Shown piece by piece: positions 8,732 through 17,902 of a DNA stretch of 64,000 nucleotides. Position 1 is the first letter of the stretch. Every line of letters starts with the position of its first letter. Made by a program: the position numbers and the translations under genes. Origin of the DNA: Bacteroidales bacterium. GTDB lineage: Bacteria; Bacteroidota; Bacteroidia; Bacteroidales; UBA1556. A model generated the notes under the pieces. That model did not search any database. It was not told the origin of the DNA and was given only the letters and a program-made list of their open reading frames with translations. The stretch spans positions 62,001-126,000 of the forward strand of contig JAGLCR010000007.1 of the NCBI GenBank assembly GCA_023146135.1, read 5' to 3'.

Positions 8732-11542
8732 ATGACAAAATCACTATTCTCATTTTTAGCATTTGTACTATTTGCTGGAAATATGTTTGCTCAAACTACA
8801 GTAAACATGGAGTCCAATGCGGCTATTCCGATGGATCCTTCAGTGCGCCATGGCGTGCTCGAAAATGGATTAACCTACTACATTAAGGTGAATGAAAAAC
8901 CTGAAAATCGTGCTGAGTTTTACCTCGTTAATAACGTAGGTGCTATGCAGGAAACACCAGGTCAAAATGGATTTGCTCACCTAACTGAACATATGTGTTT
9001 TAATGGAACTAAGAATTTTCATAAGAAAGACATTATTAATTATTTGCAATCAATAGGTATGAAATTTGGCCCTGAGATTAACGCCTATACGGTATATGAT
9101 CAAACCATTTATACTTTGAATAAAGTGCCTATTGAGGATAAAGCGCATATCGACACTTCCTTGATGATTTTGTTTGATTGGGCTACCAACGTAAGTATGG
9201 ATACCGAAGAGATAAATGCCGAGCGTGGCGTGGTACGTGAAGAACTTCGTACTCGTCGTAGCTCTAATATGCGTTTACGCGACAAAACAAATAAAGTATT
9301 ATTTCAAGATTCGAAATATGCTGTGCATAATATTATAGGAACTGTTGATGTAATTGACAATTCTCCATGCGATACTTTACGTGCTTACTATAATGAGTGG
9401 TACCGTTCAGATTTACAAGCTATTGTAGTTGTTGGTGATTTTGATATCGATGCTATGGAAGTTAAGGTGAAAGATATGTTTGCCAAACTACCCGTACATA
9501 AAAATGCTCGTGAGCGTCAATATTTTCAGATTCCTAATCATAAGGAAACCCGTGTGATTATCGCTAAAGATCCAGAGGCTCCAATGGTGATGACTTGGAT
9601 TTATGTAAAGCACGATGTGGATTCGAAGCGTGATGTATCATACTACCGTGAAGAATATATGCAAAATCTATATGCCACTATGGCCAATGCTCGTTTGGGT
9701 GAGGAGTCAATGAAGCCAGACCCGGCTTTTGCACAGGCCGGTATTTTTTATACCAACCTTATTCGTACCAAAGATGCTCATATATCAATTGCGATAAGTA
9801 GTAAGGATAAAATTATGGTAGGAACTAAGGCTATCATGGTTGAAGCAGAGCGAATCAAACGATACGGTTTCTTGCAATCAGAACTTGATCGTGCTAAGAA
9901 AGAACTTTCAGCAGCTATCGAAAAAGGATATAATGAACGCAACAAACGCACTTCTGATTCATATGCAGAGGTATTAAAAGATAACTACCTAACTCAAGAG
10001 CCTATACCTAGTGATGAGTGGGATTATGAATTTGGGAAACAAGTTTTGGAAACAGTTACTCTAGACGAAATTAATGAACTTATTAGTAAATGGATTGTTA
10101 ATGAGAATCGTGTAGTTGCTATTACAGGTCCTGATAAAGAGGATATTATTTACCCAACAGAAGCAGAAGTACTTGCATTATTTGAGGAAGTTGAAGCAAT
10201 GGATATTGCACAATATGTTGATGCTGATGCTAATAAACCTTTGGTAGCTGTTGTTCCAACGGCTGGCACTATAGTTAAAGAAGAAATTGATAGTAAGAAT
10301 AAGATAACACGTTGGACTTTAAGTAATGGCGTAAATGTGGTAATCATGCCTACAACCTTTAAGGATGATGAGATATTAATGACTGCACAGAGTTTAGGCG
10401 GTTATTCAAAATATGGTCAAAAGGACGATATCTCTTCTAAAATTGCTGCTGAAGTAATTAATCAGAGTGGTGTTGGTGAATTTGATTTTATTGAGTTGCA
10501 AAAGAAACTTGCAGGAATATCTGCTAGTTCTACTCCATATATTGGGCAATTGACAGAGGGTTTTAATGGTTCTTCTACCATTAAAGATTTTGAAACTATG
10601 CTACAATTAACTTACTTATACTTCACTGCACCGCGTACTGATAAAGATGCTTTTGCTAGTTATAAACAACGAGAAATTACTGTATTAGAGAATAAGAGCT
10701 TAGATCCACAAGCAGGGTTTATCGATTCTATTCGTGTCAACTTGGCCTCGCATAGCCCTCGTGCTCGAATGATGACTCCTGAAATGTTTGACGAAGCAAA
10801 GTTAAGTCGTATTAAATATATTTTCCAAGATCGTTTTGGTGATCCTTCAGGATTTACATTCTATTTTGTTGGAAATATTAATACCGACTCTATGAAAACA
10901 GCCATTCTTACTTATCTTGGAGGATTGCCAAAAGCAAATCGTACCGAAACATGGAATGATCTTGCTATTCGCATGCCAAAGAGCAAAACTAAAGTGAAGT
11001 TCGAGCGTAAAATGGAGACAGCTAAAGCTAGTGTATTTGTCGGTTTTACAGGTGATATGAAGAAATACACCATCGAAGACCGTTTGATGCTTCTAGCTGT
11101 TAAGGAGTATTTAAGTCTAAGATATACTGAGACGCTTCGTGAAGAAATTGGTGGTACCTATGGTGCAAGTTTATGGACTAATATGAAGCATTATCCAGCT
11201 ACTGAGTATCAGTTGGGAATCTATTTTGATTGTGATCCTGAGAAAATGGATACCATGGTACAAGTAGTTTACAATGTGGTAACAGAATTACAAACAGAGG
11301 GTGCAGATGATACTAAAGTAGATAATATTCTTAAGAATAAGCTAAAAGAGCATACTGAGAGTATTAAGAAAAACAGGTATTGGTTAAACATCATTAAGAG
11401 CGACGATTTTGATAATGAAGATTATAAGAACTTTGATTATAATAAATTCTGGGAAGGCTTAACTTCAAAGAAAATTCAAAAGGCTGCTAAGAAATTCTTA
11501 GATGCCAATAGTGTAATTGAGATTATTCAAACGAGTAAATAA
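8732..11542 (+). CDS. M16 family zinc peptidase, two-domain (insulinase/pitrilysin type)
   Basis: This is a secreted or periplasmic peptidase of 936 residues. I start it at the ATG at 8732 because that gives a proper signal peptide (MTKSLFSFLAFVLFAGNMFAQ); a longer reading from TTG 8672 would contain the TATATTTG promoter-like box at 8682-8689. The inverted zinc motif is HLTEH (His83, Glu86, His87), with the third ligand Glu164 in NAERGVVREE, 77 residues after His87 as in pitrilysin. A second M16 half without the zinc motif follows from about residue 530 and carries RYTETLREEIGGTYG near 800. The substrate is unknown; family members degrade short peptides. A terminator follows. Confidence 0.93.
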   Translation: MTKSLFSFLAFVLFAGNMFAQTTVNMESNAAIPMDPSVRHGVLENGLTYYIKVNEKPENRAEFYLVNNVGAMQETPGQNGFAHLTEHMCFNGTKNFHKKDIINYLQSIGMKFGPEINAYTVYDQTIYTLNKVPIEDKAHIDTSLMILFDWATNVSMDTEEINAERGVVREELRTRRSSNMRLRDKTNKVLFQDSKYAVHNIIGTVDVIDNSPCDTLRAYYNEWYRSDLQAIVVVGDFDIDAMEVKVKDMFAKLPVHKNARERQYFQIPNHKETRVIIAKDPEAPMVMTWIYVKHDVDSKRDVSYYREEYMQNLYATMANARLGEESMKPDPAFAQAGIFYTNLIRTKDAHISIAISSKDKIMVGTKAIMVEAERIKRYGFLQSELDRAKKELSAAIEKGYNERNKRTSDSYAEVLKDNYLTQEPIPSDEWDYEFGKQVLETVTLDEINELISKWIVNENRVVAITGPDKEDIIYPTEAEVLALFEEVEAMDIAQYVDADANKPLVAVVPTAGTIVKEEIDSKNKITRWTLSNGVNVVIMPTTFKDDEILMTAQSLGGYSKYGQKDDISSKIAAEVINQSGVGEFDFIELQKKLAGISASSTPYIGQLTEGFNGSSTIKDFETMLQLTYLYFTAPRTDKDAFASYKQREITVLENKSLDPQAGFIDSIRVNLASHSPRARMMTPEMFDEAKLSRIKYIFQDRFGDPSGFTFYFVGNINTDSMKTAILTYLGGLPKANRTETWNDLAIRMPKSKTKVKFERKMETAKASVFVGFTGDMKKYTIEDRLMLLAVKEYLSLRYTETLREEIGGTYGASLWTNMKHYPATEYQLGIYFDCDPEKMDTMVQVVYNVVTELQTEGADDTKVDNILKNKLKEHTESIKKNRYWLNIIKSDDFDNEDYKNFDYNKFWEGLTSKKIQKAAKKFLDANSVIEIIQTSK

Positions 11543-11565
11543 GTTATAACATACTATATTTTATG

Positions 11566-11597
11566 GCCCTACAATCTCTGGATTGTGGGGCTTTTTT
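11566..11597 (+). terminator. Rho-independent terminator of the M16 peptidase gene
   Basis: An 11-bp stem with one G-T pair (GCCCTACAATC / GATTGTGGGGC) and a short loop is followed by TTTTTT. Confidence 0.75.
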
Positions 11598-11618
11598 ATG
11601 GGCAATGCATTCCCCACA

Positions 11619-11760
11619 TCAGGCCGAGTAATTTTCCATGCATTACGCTTCGCTTCATGCTTGAAAAATTGTACCGAGGCAGGACGTTGGCAGGACGGAA
11701 GCAAAGCGTCACGCCTCGATACAATTTCCTTCATTGCATTTCGGAAATTACTCAGCCTGA
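11619..11760. repeat. Long imperfect inverted repeat in the 388-bp convergent gap
   Basis: The gap 11543-11930 holds no credible gene. The left arm (about 11619-11680) begins TCAGGCCGAGTAATTTTCC and the right arm (about 11713-11760) ends GGAAATTACTCAGCCTGA. The inner parts also pair: AATTGTACCGAGGC with GCCTCGATACAATT. A further partial copy of the right-arm tip, AAAATTACTCGGCATGA, follows at 11771-11787. The stretch is visibly richer in GC than its surroundings. The small open frames through it on both strands are by-products of the palindrome. It is read as a dispersed intergenic repeat. Confidence 0.7.
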
Positions 11761-11861
11761 CAGCAAGTGCAAAATTACTCGGCATGACTTGGTTCGTTGC
11801 AATGCAGCACAATAAATGCTACGCTCCCCTCGTGTCATACTGAGGCATGACGAGAGGCCAC

Positions 11862-11905
11862 AAAAAAAAGCACCAAAGTCCTAAGCTGGACTTCGATGCT
11901 TTCTA
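11862..11905 (-). terminator. Rho-independent terminator of the C69 dipeptidase gene
   Basis: On the minus strand a 15-bp imperfect stem (AAAGCATCGAAGTCC / GGACTTTGGTGCTTT) is followed by TTTTT. It lies 26 bp past the stop codon of the dipeptidase gene. Confidence 0.75.
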
Positions 11906-11930
11906 TACATTCTATAACTTAGATAGTAGC

Positions 11931-13640
11931 CTAATGACTAGGCCCTTTAACTTTTAGTTTATCACCCGTTTCGCCAACGATCTTACGATACCAAGCCTCC
12001 CCATAACCGGGCTGCTCAAGATTTGGACTTACGTATTTATAATTTTCAGGAACATCCTTTGGAGTCTTAACATTGCCATCCATATACTTTACAAACAAAT
12101 AATTATAAAGCTTTTTCCAAGTATTGAAAGTACGCTCAGCGGCACTATTTGAATAATTAGTTAAGAAGGCAACTGCCTGCTCAGGATTTGTTTCATACAA
12201 TGCTTTTGCAGCAGCATCAATACCTTTGGTATAATCAATAAACTCTTTTTCAAGTTTTAACTGCATCGCTTCCACCTCTGGGTGAATCAAGTTATAGCGA
12301 GTATAAGCAAAATTTTGTACTTGATTGAAAATCCAGAATCCAGAAGTTTCAGAATAATTCATCAAGTCGCCATTACCCACAGCAAAATTTTGAGGAACCT
12401 CCGTCATACTAGAATAAAAAGGCATATAAACTGTACCCGAAGCATCATCAACACCCCACCAATGAATACCACCAATGGCATCTGGTAAATCAGAACGCAT
12501 TTGAGAAATAAATGAGAAGCCTGTTTGCTGAGTTGCTGTAGCACGTTCGTTGCAATAACGCACGCTATCAACTTCCCATGTTAATGGACGCCAACGATAA
12601 GGGTTAGCAAATGCTCCAGCACCCATATCTTTACTCATATCCAAGTCAGTTCCTTCCAAATGATCACGCATAAACATCATCATATCATGCACCGAGATTT
12701 TACGATCAGGCTTAATATAAAGAGGCATTCGGTTGGAAGCATAATTATTTTTCCCAGAATGTTGAATATTTCCTTTTACATATTCCCAATAGGCAACATT
12801 ACCTTCAATTTCGGTACTTACCTTGTGAAACATTGAATAAACACGCATTTCGCAGAAACGTGCACCACCAAAATCAACAGGAGCATAAGTGTCTGAAAAG
12901 CTAAACTGCTTGTCGGCACCCTTGAACCAACCTTTGTTTTTCGCAAAAGAAATTACATCATTACTATTAAAAAACATTGCATCAGCATCATCCCACTTAT
13001 TTGATTTTTGAAAATCGAAAGTAGTAATACGTGCTTGATTTGCATGGCCTGAAATATAACCATCAGGAATACGAACAGCTACCCAAACAGCACCTTTTTC
13101 TCCCTGACCTTTACCAATCATTTCCATTATCCACACTTCATTTTTATCAGCTATAGAAAAGGATTCGCCTGAACTATAATAACCATGTTGGGCTACTAAA
13201 TCAGTCATTATCTTCATTGCTTCACGTGCATTTTTTGCACGTTGTAGCGTGATATAGATTAAACTGCCATAATCCATTATTGCACCATCTTGAGAGCCTA
13301 ATTCTTTAAGCCCTCCATAGGTTGTTTCACCAATACTCAACTGGTGCTCATTCATATTTCCAACCACATTATAGGTTTCGGTGGCTTGAGGAATTTCTCC
13401 TAATAATTTTCCTGTATCCCACTCATACACTTTCATCATAGTGCCAGCAGGCCATGTAGCCGCAGGCCAATGGTAAAGTTCACCATACAAAAGGTGAGAA
13501 TCGGCTGCATAGCTAATCATAGTTGAGCCATCGGTCGAAGCTCCTTTGGTTATTAAATAATTGGTACATGCTTGTACGCTGTTTGATGAGAATAGCAGTA
13601 TTGCTGACAACATCAAGCCTATTAGTTTAATTTTATTCAT
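11931..13640 (-). CDS. C69 family dipeptidase (exported)
   Basis: Family C69 enzymes are N-terminal nucleophile hydrolases that cleave dipeptides. The 569-residue product has a signal-like start (MNKIKLIGLMLSAILLFSSN) running into SVQACTNYLITKGASTDGST. Cys25 in ACTNYL is the expected nucleophile, exposed after removal of the leader. Other family features are NEHQLSIGETTYGG and YGSLIYITLQRAKNAREAM. The C-terminal half (ERTFNTWKKLYNYLFVKYMDG) is also typical. A minus-strand TATATTTG box at 13681-13688 could be its -7 element. It is likely transcribed on its own: the upstream envC-like gene ends 107 bp away. It probably scavenges peptides in the periplasm. Confidence 0.93.
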   Translation of the reverse strand: MNKIKLIGLMLSAILLFSSNSVQACTNYLITKGASTDGSTMISYAADSHLLYGELYHWPAATWPAGTMMKVYEWDTGKLLGEIPQATETYNVVGNMNEHQLSIGETTYGGLKELGSQDGAIMDYGSLIYITLQRAKNAREAMKIMTDLVAQHGYYSSGESFSIADKNEVWIMEMIGKGQGEKGAVWVAVRIPDGYISGHANQARITTFDFQKSNKWDDADAMFFNSNDVISFAKNKGWFKGADKQFSFSDTYAPVDFGGARFCEMRVYSMFHKVSTEIEGNVAYWEYVKGNIQHSGKNNYASNRMPLYIKPDRKISVHDMMMFMRDHLEGTDLDMSKDMGAGAFANPYRWRPLTWEVDSVRYCNERATATQQTGFSFISQMRSDLPDAIGGIHWWGVDDASGTVYMPFYSSMTEVPQNFAVGNGDLMNYSETSGFWIFNQVQNFAYTRYNLIHPEVEAMQLKLEKEFIDYTKGIDAAAKALYETNPEQAVAFLTNYSNSAAERTFNTWKKLYNYLFVKYMDGNVKTPKDVPENYKYVSPNLEQPGYGEAWYRKIVGETGDKLKVKGPSH

Positions 13641-13747
13641 AGTTTTATATATTTATTGTTTCTTTCTTATTTTGAAGGAGCAAATATAATCAATTGAAAG
13701 AAGTGATTGTAATTTAGAGTTAAATAAGAAGCATTATAGCTAAATAA

Positions 13748-14968
13748 CTAGCGTGGTGACAACCATTTTTCAGGATTTTGAGAATCCTTGGTTTTCCGTA
13801 CTTCAAATTTTAAGACCGTTTCACCATTTTCAGTATTAGTCCACACAGTACCAATTTTTTGTTTGGTTTCTAACATATCTCCTTTGCTCACATATACGGT
13901 ACTCAATTTATTGTAAATGGTATAATAATCACCATGTTTTACCAAAACAGCGTAAAACTGAGTAAGTTTTATTACTCTTACAACTTTCCCGCTAAAAACA
14001 GCTCGGGCTGAGGAACCTTTTTCGCAACGAATATCTATTCCATTATTATTTACCTGTACATTGCTGAGCTGCGCATGAGCATGTACTCCATATCTACTAG
14101 TTATAATTCCGCGTGCCGATGGCCAAGTCAGTTTTCCCTTATTGGCAACAAAGCTATTGGATAGTTTTTGCTCTTCGGGGGTTAAAGGTAAGCGCCCTTT
14201 TCCTTTTGAGTTCTTCTGCAATTCCAACTCAATTAAGCGCTCTATTTCCTTATCCATTTTCTTCCACTCCCTTTGTTGTTTACGAACCTGCTTTTTTAGA
14301 TTTGTTTCTTGGGATTTTAAGTCTTGGAATACTTTTTGTTTCTTTTTACTGTCATTTTCTAGGCTACGAGTTTCTTGCTCTTTTACTATTAGCACTCCCA
14401 ATCGCTCATCTTTCTTCACCTTAAGAGCTCTCACTTCTTCCTCTAAAATCCTTGTTAATTCAAGTATCTCTTCAGCTTTTTCTCTCCGATATTCGTTATA
14501 CTCTTTTAGATATTTGGCTCGCCTTACGGCTTGATAAAAATCCTTAGATGCAAATAAAAACATCCATTGATCGTAGCTGTTACGCGATTTATATGATTGG
14601 TAAATTAAAGCAGCATATTCTTCCTTTAGATTTTGTAAATCAGTATTTAATTGTGAAATATATTGACGGTTCTCTTTTATCTGAGCATCAATCATTTGAA
14701 CTTCACTATTATAGGAGCGAATCAGGAGTTTGCGATCTTGTACTTGACTCTTAAGAAGGTTGTACTCGGTTAGGGTTGACTCCTTTTTGTTCTTTGTTTC
14801 ACTCAATAATTTTTTAGTGTAGCTAATCTTTTTTTCAATTTTACGCTGCTTAGCTTTCAGTTGAGTCTTTTTCTTTTGAGCAAAAGTATTTTGTGGGCTT
14901 ATAACCGCAATCATAGCAATTACAAGCATTATTTGAAAAAAATAATTTATCCACGAAAACTTCTTCAT
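13748..14968 (-). CDS. EnvC-like murein hydrolase activator with degenerate LytM domain
   Basis: The 406-residue product has a signal peptide or anchor (to NTFAQ, about residue 30), a long coiled coil from about 33 to 255 rich in Lys and Glu, and a C-terminal LytM/M23-like domain from about 290 to 404. The zinc ligands are gone: the first His of HxGID is Asn (NNNGIDI, near residue 307-311), the YAHL motif reads YNKL, and HLHFEV reads VLKFEV. This is the pattern of EnvC, which has no peptidase activity of its own and activates amidases at the septum. It follows the DUF4292 gene by 80 bp on the same strand, in a block of envelope genes. Whether it controls an amidase here is inference. Confidence 0.88.
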   Translation of the reverse strand: MKKFSWINYFFQIMLVIAMIAVISPQNTFAQKKKTQLKAKQRKIEKKISYTKKLLSETKNKKESTLTEYNLLKSQVQDRKLLIRSYNSEVQMIDAQIKENRQYISQLNTDLQNLKEEYAALIYQSYKSRNSYDQWMFLFASKDFYQAVRRAKYLKEYNEYRREKAEEILELTRILEEEVRALKVKKDERLGVLIVKEQETRSLENDSKKKQKVFQDLKSQETNLKKQVRKQQREWKKMDKEIERLIELELQKNSKGKGRLPLTPEEQKLSNSFVANKGKLTWPSARGIITSRYGVHAHAQLSNVQVNNNGIDIRCEKGSSARAVFSGKVVRVIKLTQFYAVLVKHGDYYTIYNKLSTVYVSKGDMLETKQKIGTVWTNTENGETVLKFEVRKTKDSQNPEKWLSPR

Positions 14969-15048
14969 ATCTACAAAATTAACGCTCTTTATTGGTCAGA
15001 TTTTATTCAGTCTATCAACTTATCAAGACACAAATGTTAACACCTAAA

Positions 15049-15864
15049 TTATAAGCGACTGTACTTTTTCGAAATCCTAAAAGGAAACGTAAGGGGCTTA
15101 TTAATTATTATACTTTTATACTCCAAATCAAGTTTTATTATTTTTTCGCCAACCAATCTAAAAATCATATGATAAGGAAATTCCTGAGAATTGACCTCCC
15201 TAAAATCAAGATATTGAACCACAACTTTTTTATTTGGATTTTTTACCTGACGCACACTTTGCTGTTGAATTTTGAAGTCGCTTTGACTTACCCATAAGTT
15301 CTGAACCAAAACCTTCTCCATATCATCTTGTGAGCTGATATACTTCTTGAGCTTGCGCCTGCTTACTGTGCTTAGTTTGTACTGGTCTGAACTAGCACTT
15401 AAAGTGAATTTATCATTTTCATAATAGTCGAAATCGGATCCAATTAACAATGACTGTAAAATATCAAAATCCAGATCAGTGCCTAACTGTTCATTTAAAA
15501 AACCAATATTTCTACTATAATAGGTTTTCTTTAAACGATTTAGCATAAAAACAGAATCTTGTTTAATGATTACCCTAAAAACTTCAATATTCATTACCGC
15601 AACTATACTAATCCATATTACGCTATCTTTTCGTATACGAAATTGACCTGAAAAATTTTGTTTTTTATCACCTGATTTGTAATTTGCATTAAACTTGCCT
15701 TGAAACCAATCGTAGCTAAATTCGTGCTCCTTCATGGCTAAGAATACGCTGTCAACAGCACGTATTTTTATATTCTTTTTTTCAACTTTTTTTGTGGTAT
15801 CACAGGAGCTGAAAAATAAACTACCCATAATAATAGTCATAAGTACAATTATAATAATCTTCAT
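15049..15864 (-). CDS. DUF4292 family lipoprotein (LolA-like fold expected)
   Basis: The 271-residue product has a lipobox ending in Cys21 (GSLFFSSC), so it should be a lipoprotein. After a Lys-rich stretch the mature part is beta-rich (FQGKFNANYKSGDKKQNFSGQFRIRKDSVIWISI), matching DUF4292, a family found in Bacteroidota beside EnvC-like and TPR genes. Such proteins resemble LolA/LolB, which carry lipoproteins through the periplasm; that role is inference here. It lies 3 bp after the TPR gene stop and upstream of the EnvC-like gene, so translation of the three is probably coupled. Confidence 0.85.
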   Translation of the reverse strand: MKIIIIVLMTIIMGSLFFSSCDTTKKVEKKNIKIRAVDSVFLAMKEHEFSYDWFQGKFNANYKSGDKKQNFSGQFRIRKDSVIWISIVAVMNIEVFRVIIKQDSVFMLNRLKKTYYSRNIGFLNEQLGTDLDFDILQSLLIGSDFDYYENDKFTLSASSDQYKLSTVSRRKLKKYISSQDDMEKVLVQNLWVSQSDFKIQQQSVRQVKNPNKKVVVQYLDFREVNSQEFPYHMIFRLVGEKIIKLDLEYKSIIINKPLTFPFRISKKYSRL

Positions 15865-15867
15865 ATC

Positions 15868-17535
15868 TTATTCATTCTTATTTACTTCCATGTTTAGTAA
15901 TTGTAATTGTTTACTCTGAGGAAAACGCTCTAAACCTTCTTTAATCCATCCCTTTGATTGACCATTCTCTCCTGCCTTAAACAGTACAAAAGCATAAACA
16001 TAATAATAATCCTCATCATTTGGTTTCATACTTATCGCTTCTTTGGCCATAAGTTTTGCATCATCATAGTCTTTATCATTATAGGCTAAAAAGTACGCAT
16101 AGTCTTTCAAGGCTTGAGTATTTTGAGGGTTTCCTTTAATTGCTCTCGAAAAATGATTTTCAGCTGGGCCGTATTTATGCTGACGAAACTCCGCCTCTGC
16201 TAATAGTCCATAAAAATCAGATTTAGATTTTTCATCAAAAACAAAGTTTAAACCCATTTTCAAATGATCTTCGGCCAGCGAATAATTAGAAAGATAAATA
16301 TTTGATTTCCCACTAAACAGATATAGTGCAGGTTGCTGAGGAAATAGTTTTAAAGCACGGCCACTTTCATTTGCCATGTCAGTATAATTTTTCAAGCGAT
16401 CCTCCACAAGCAACATCTGTTCCCATATTAAGTATCGTGAGCTATCTATTGCTATCACTTTTCGGAAATAGATGATAGCATTACTATAATCACCATCACG
16501 ATTCAAGAAATCAGCCTTCATTGCTAAAGCCTTTACACTATTAGGGTTTGCAACTAAAACAGTATCCATTAATTCTTCAGCTTGTTTTTTCATTTTTGAA
16601 TTACTCTCCGAGGCTTCGAAGTATTTCAAAAGGACACGCATTTTTGCGTCCATCTCTAAATTTGGGGTGCCCAATGCAATTTTTATTTCCTGATACGACT
16701 TTGTATTATCTCCCTTAATTCTGTAATAATCGGCCAGTACAAGGTGCACCCGCCCATCATTTGGATCGATTGCTAAAATCTTTTGGATGTACTCATAAGC
16801 CATATCATACTCCCCAATGGCCATGTATATATCCGCAGCCATGCCATAATATTCCTTTACTTCTGGATTAACTTTTATTAAGCGATTAATCTCATTTAAA
16901 GCCATTTTGTATTTACCTAGTTTTAGATATATTTGCTTTCGCTGGAGCACAATCCCTTTTTCAAAACCAAACTGCTTCTCCATGTCATCGTATACTTTTA
17001 ATGCTGATTTATAATCTTCGGCATAAATGTACATATTGGCCAATAGGTAATAATTATCCTTATCAAAAGGATGTGTTTTAACAAGAATTTGGGCTTCTTT
17101 TGCAGCGTTTTTATAATCCTTTTGTTGCTTGTAAATCCCAATTATATTTTTATGATACCAAATATTATTTGGGTCTAAAGCCGAGGCCTTTTTTGCGTAT
17201 TCCAATGCTTTAGATTGTGCTTTTGTAGTCTTAGAATATAAAATGATGCGACTCATTTCATAATAGGCTGCATCATTATTTGGATTGTCTTTCAAGGCTG
17301 CTTTTAGGCTCATATATGCAAGCTCCCGTTCTCCATTAAGGAGTTGTTTACGGGCTTGAAGTACCTTTGAGGTGGACGATACTTCATCAGCACTTCTTTT
17401 GTATTCAAGTGCCGAATCATTGTTTCTATCACCCTTTATTTTTTTTGATGAACTACACGAGGAAGCCAAATAAAGCATAGTGAAAAACAAGAAATATGTA
17501 AGATGTTTTAAGCTCAAAACGATGGTGTTTGTCAA
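15868..17535 (-). CDS. Tetratricopeptide-repeat lipoprotein
   Basis: The 555-residue product starts with a hydrophobic leader ending in the lipobox Cys27 (LYLASSC) followed by Ser and Lys. About a dozen TPR units fill the rest, for example AYYEMSRIILYSKTTKAQSK, ALEYAKKASALDPNNIWYHK and YEYIQKILAIDPNDGRVHL. It should be a periplasmic scaffold on a membrane. The minus-strand TATCTTTG box at 17550-17557 puts the transcription start close to the ATG and marks the head of the TPR-DUF4292-EnvC operon. The partner proteins are unknown; the neighbours point to cell-wall or outer-membrane assembly. Confidence 0.88.
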   Translation of the reverse strand: MTNTIVLSLKHLTYFLFFTMLYLASSCSSSKKIKGDRNNDSALEYKRSADEVSSTSKVLQARKQLLNGERELAYMSLKAALKDNPNNDAAYYEMSRIILYSKTTKAQSKALEYAKKASALDPNNIWYHKNIIGIYKQQKDYKNAAKEAQILVKTHPFDKDNYYLLANMYIYAEDYKSALKVYDDMEKQFGFEKGIVLQRKQIYLKLGKYKMALNEINRLIKVNPEVKEYYGMAADIYMAIGEYDMAYEYIQKILAIDPNDGRVHLVLADYYRIKGDNTKSYQEIKIALGTPNLEMDAKMRVLLKYFEASESNSKMKKQAEELMDTVLVANPNSVKALAMKADFLNRDGDYSNAIIYFRKVIAIDSSRYLIWEQMLLVEDRLKNYTDMANESGRALKLFPQQPALYLFSGKSNIYLSNYSLAEDHLKMGLNFVFDEKSKSDFYGLLAEAEFRQHKYGPAENHFSRAIKGNPQNTQALKDYAYFLAYNDKDYDDAKLMAKEAISMKPNDEDYYYVYAFVLFKAGENGQSKGWIKEGLERFPQSKQLQLLNMEVNKNE

Positions 17536-17848
17536 ATTATTTATTGAGGCAAAGATAGTGGAAAAATAGGGTGTTTTTGCAGTAAAATAGCCGATAAATC
17601 AAGAGCAAGGAAAGCCCTATGCCAATGCATGATCTGTCACGAATCGCTCTCGTAATTTTTCAACGCATTATTGTTCAATGTATTAATATTTTAGCTGACT
17701 TAGCCAATTATTCTAATCCTTATAAACTCAATTCTTATGAAAACACCACTTCAATTGCCCCAATTGGCAAAGGACATGTATTTATATCGTATTACTACTA
17801 AAAAAACAGGCTGTTGAAAGTGGGTGCTTTATTGTGAATTAATTAGTC
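17536..17848. other. Gene-free stretch with a TATCTTTG box
   Basis: No convincing gene is present. The only sign of function is the minus-strand TATCTTTG at 17550-17557 upstream of the TPR gene. A 60-codon plus-strand frame at 17619-17801 has no domain and ends in a poly-Tyr tail; I do not call it. Confidence 0.5.
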
Positions 17849-17895
17849 TATTCCTTACAGAAGGCAAAAACAATGCTGTGCCTTCTGAAGGAATA
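17849..17895. terminator. Hairpin just past the nucleotidyltransferase gene
   Basis: TATTCCTTACAGAAGGCA (17849-17866) pairs with TGCCTTCTGAAGGAATA (17879-17895) over 17 bp with one bulge. It lies 7 bp past the stop codon on the minus strand. There is no T run after it, so it may be a terminator or an mRNA 3' end stabiliser. Confidence 0.5.
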
Positions 17896-17902
17896 TTTTA
17901 TC

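Noticed and set aside
11561-11843. Overlapping small frames on both strands
   Set aside because: They lie inside a long palindrome and a terminator; mirrored frames are expected there.
17619-17801. Plus-strand 60-codon frame in the gap upstream of the TPR gene
   Set aside because: It has no promoter box, no domain and an odd poly-Tyr end.
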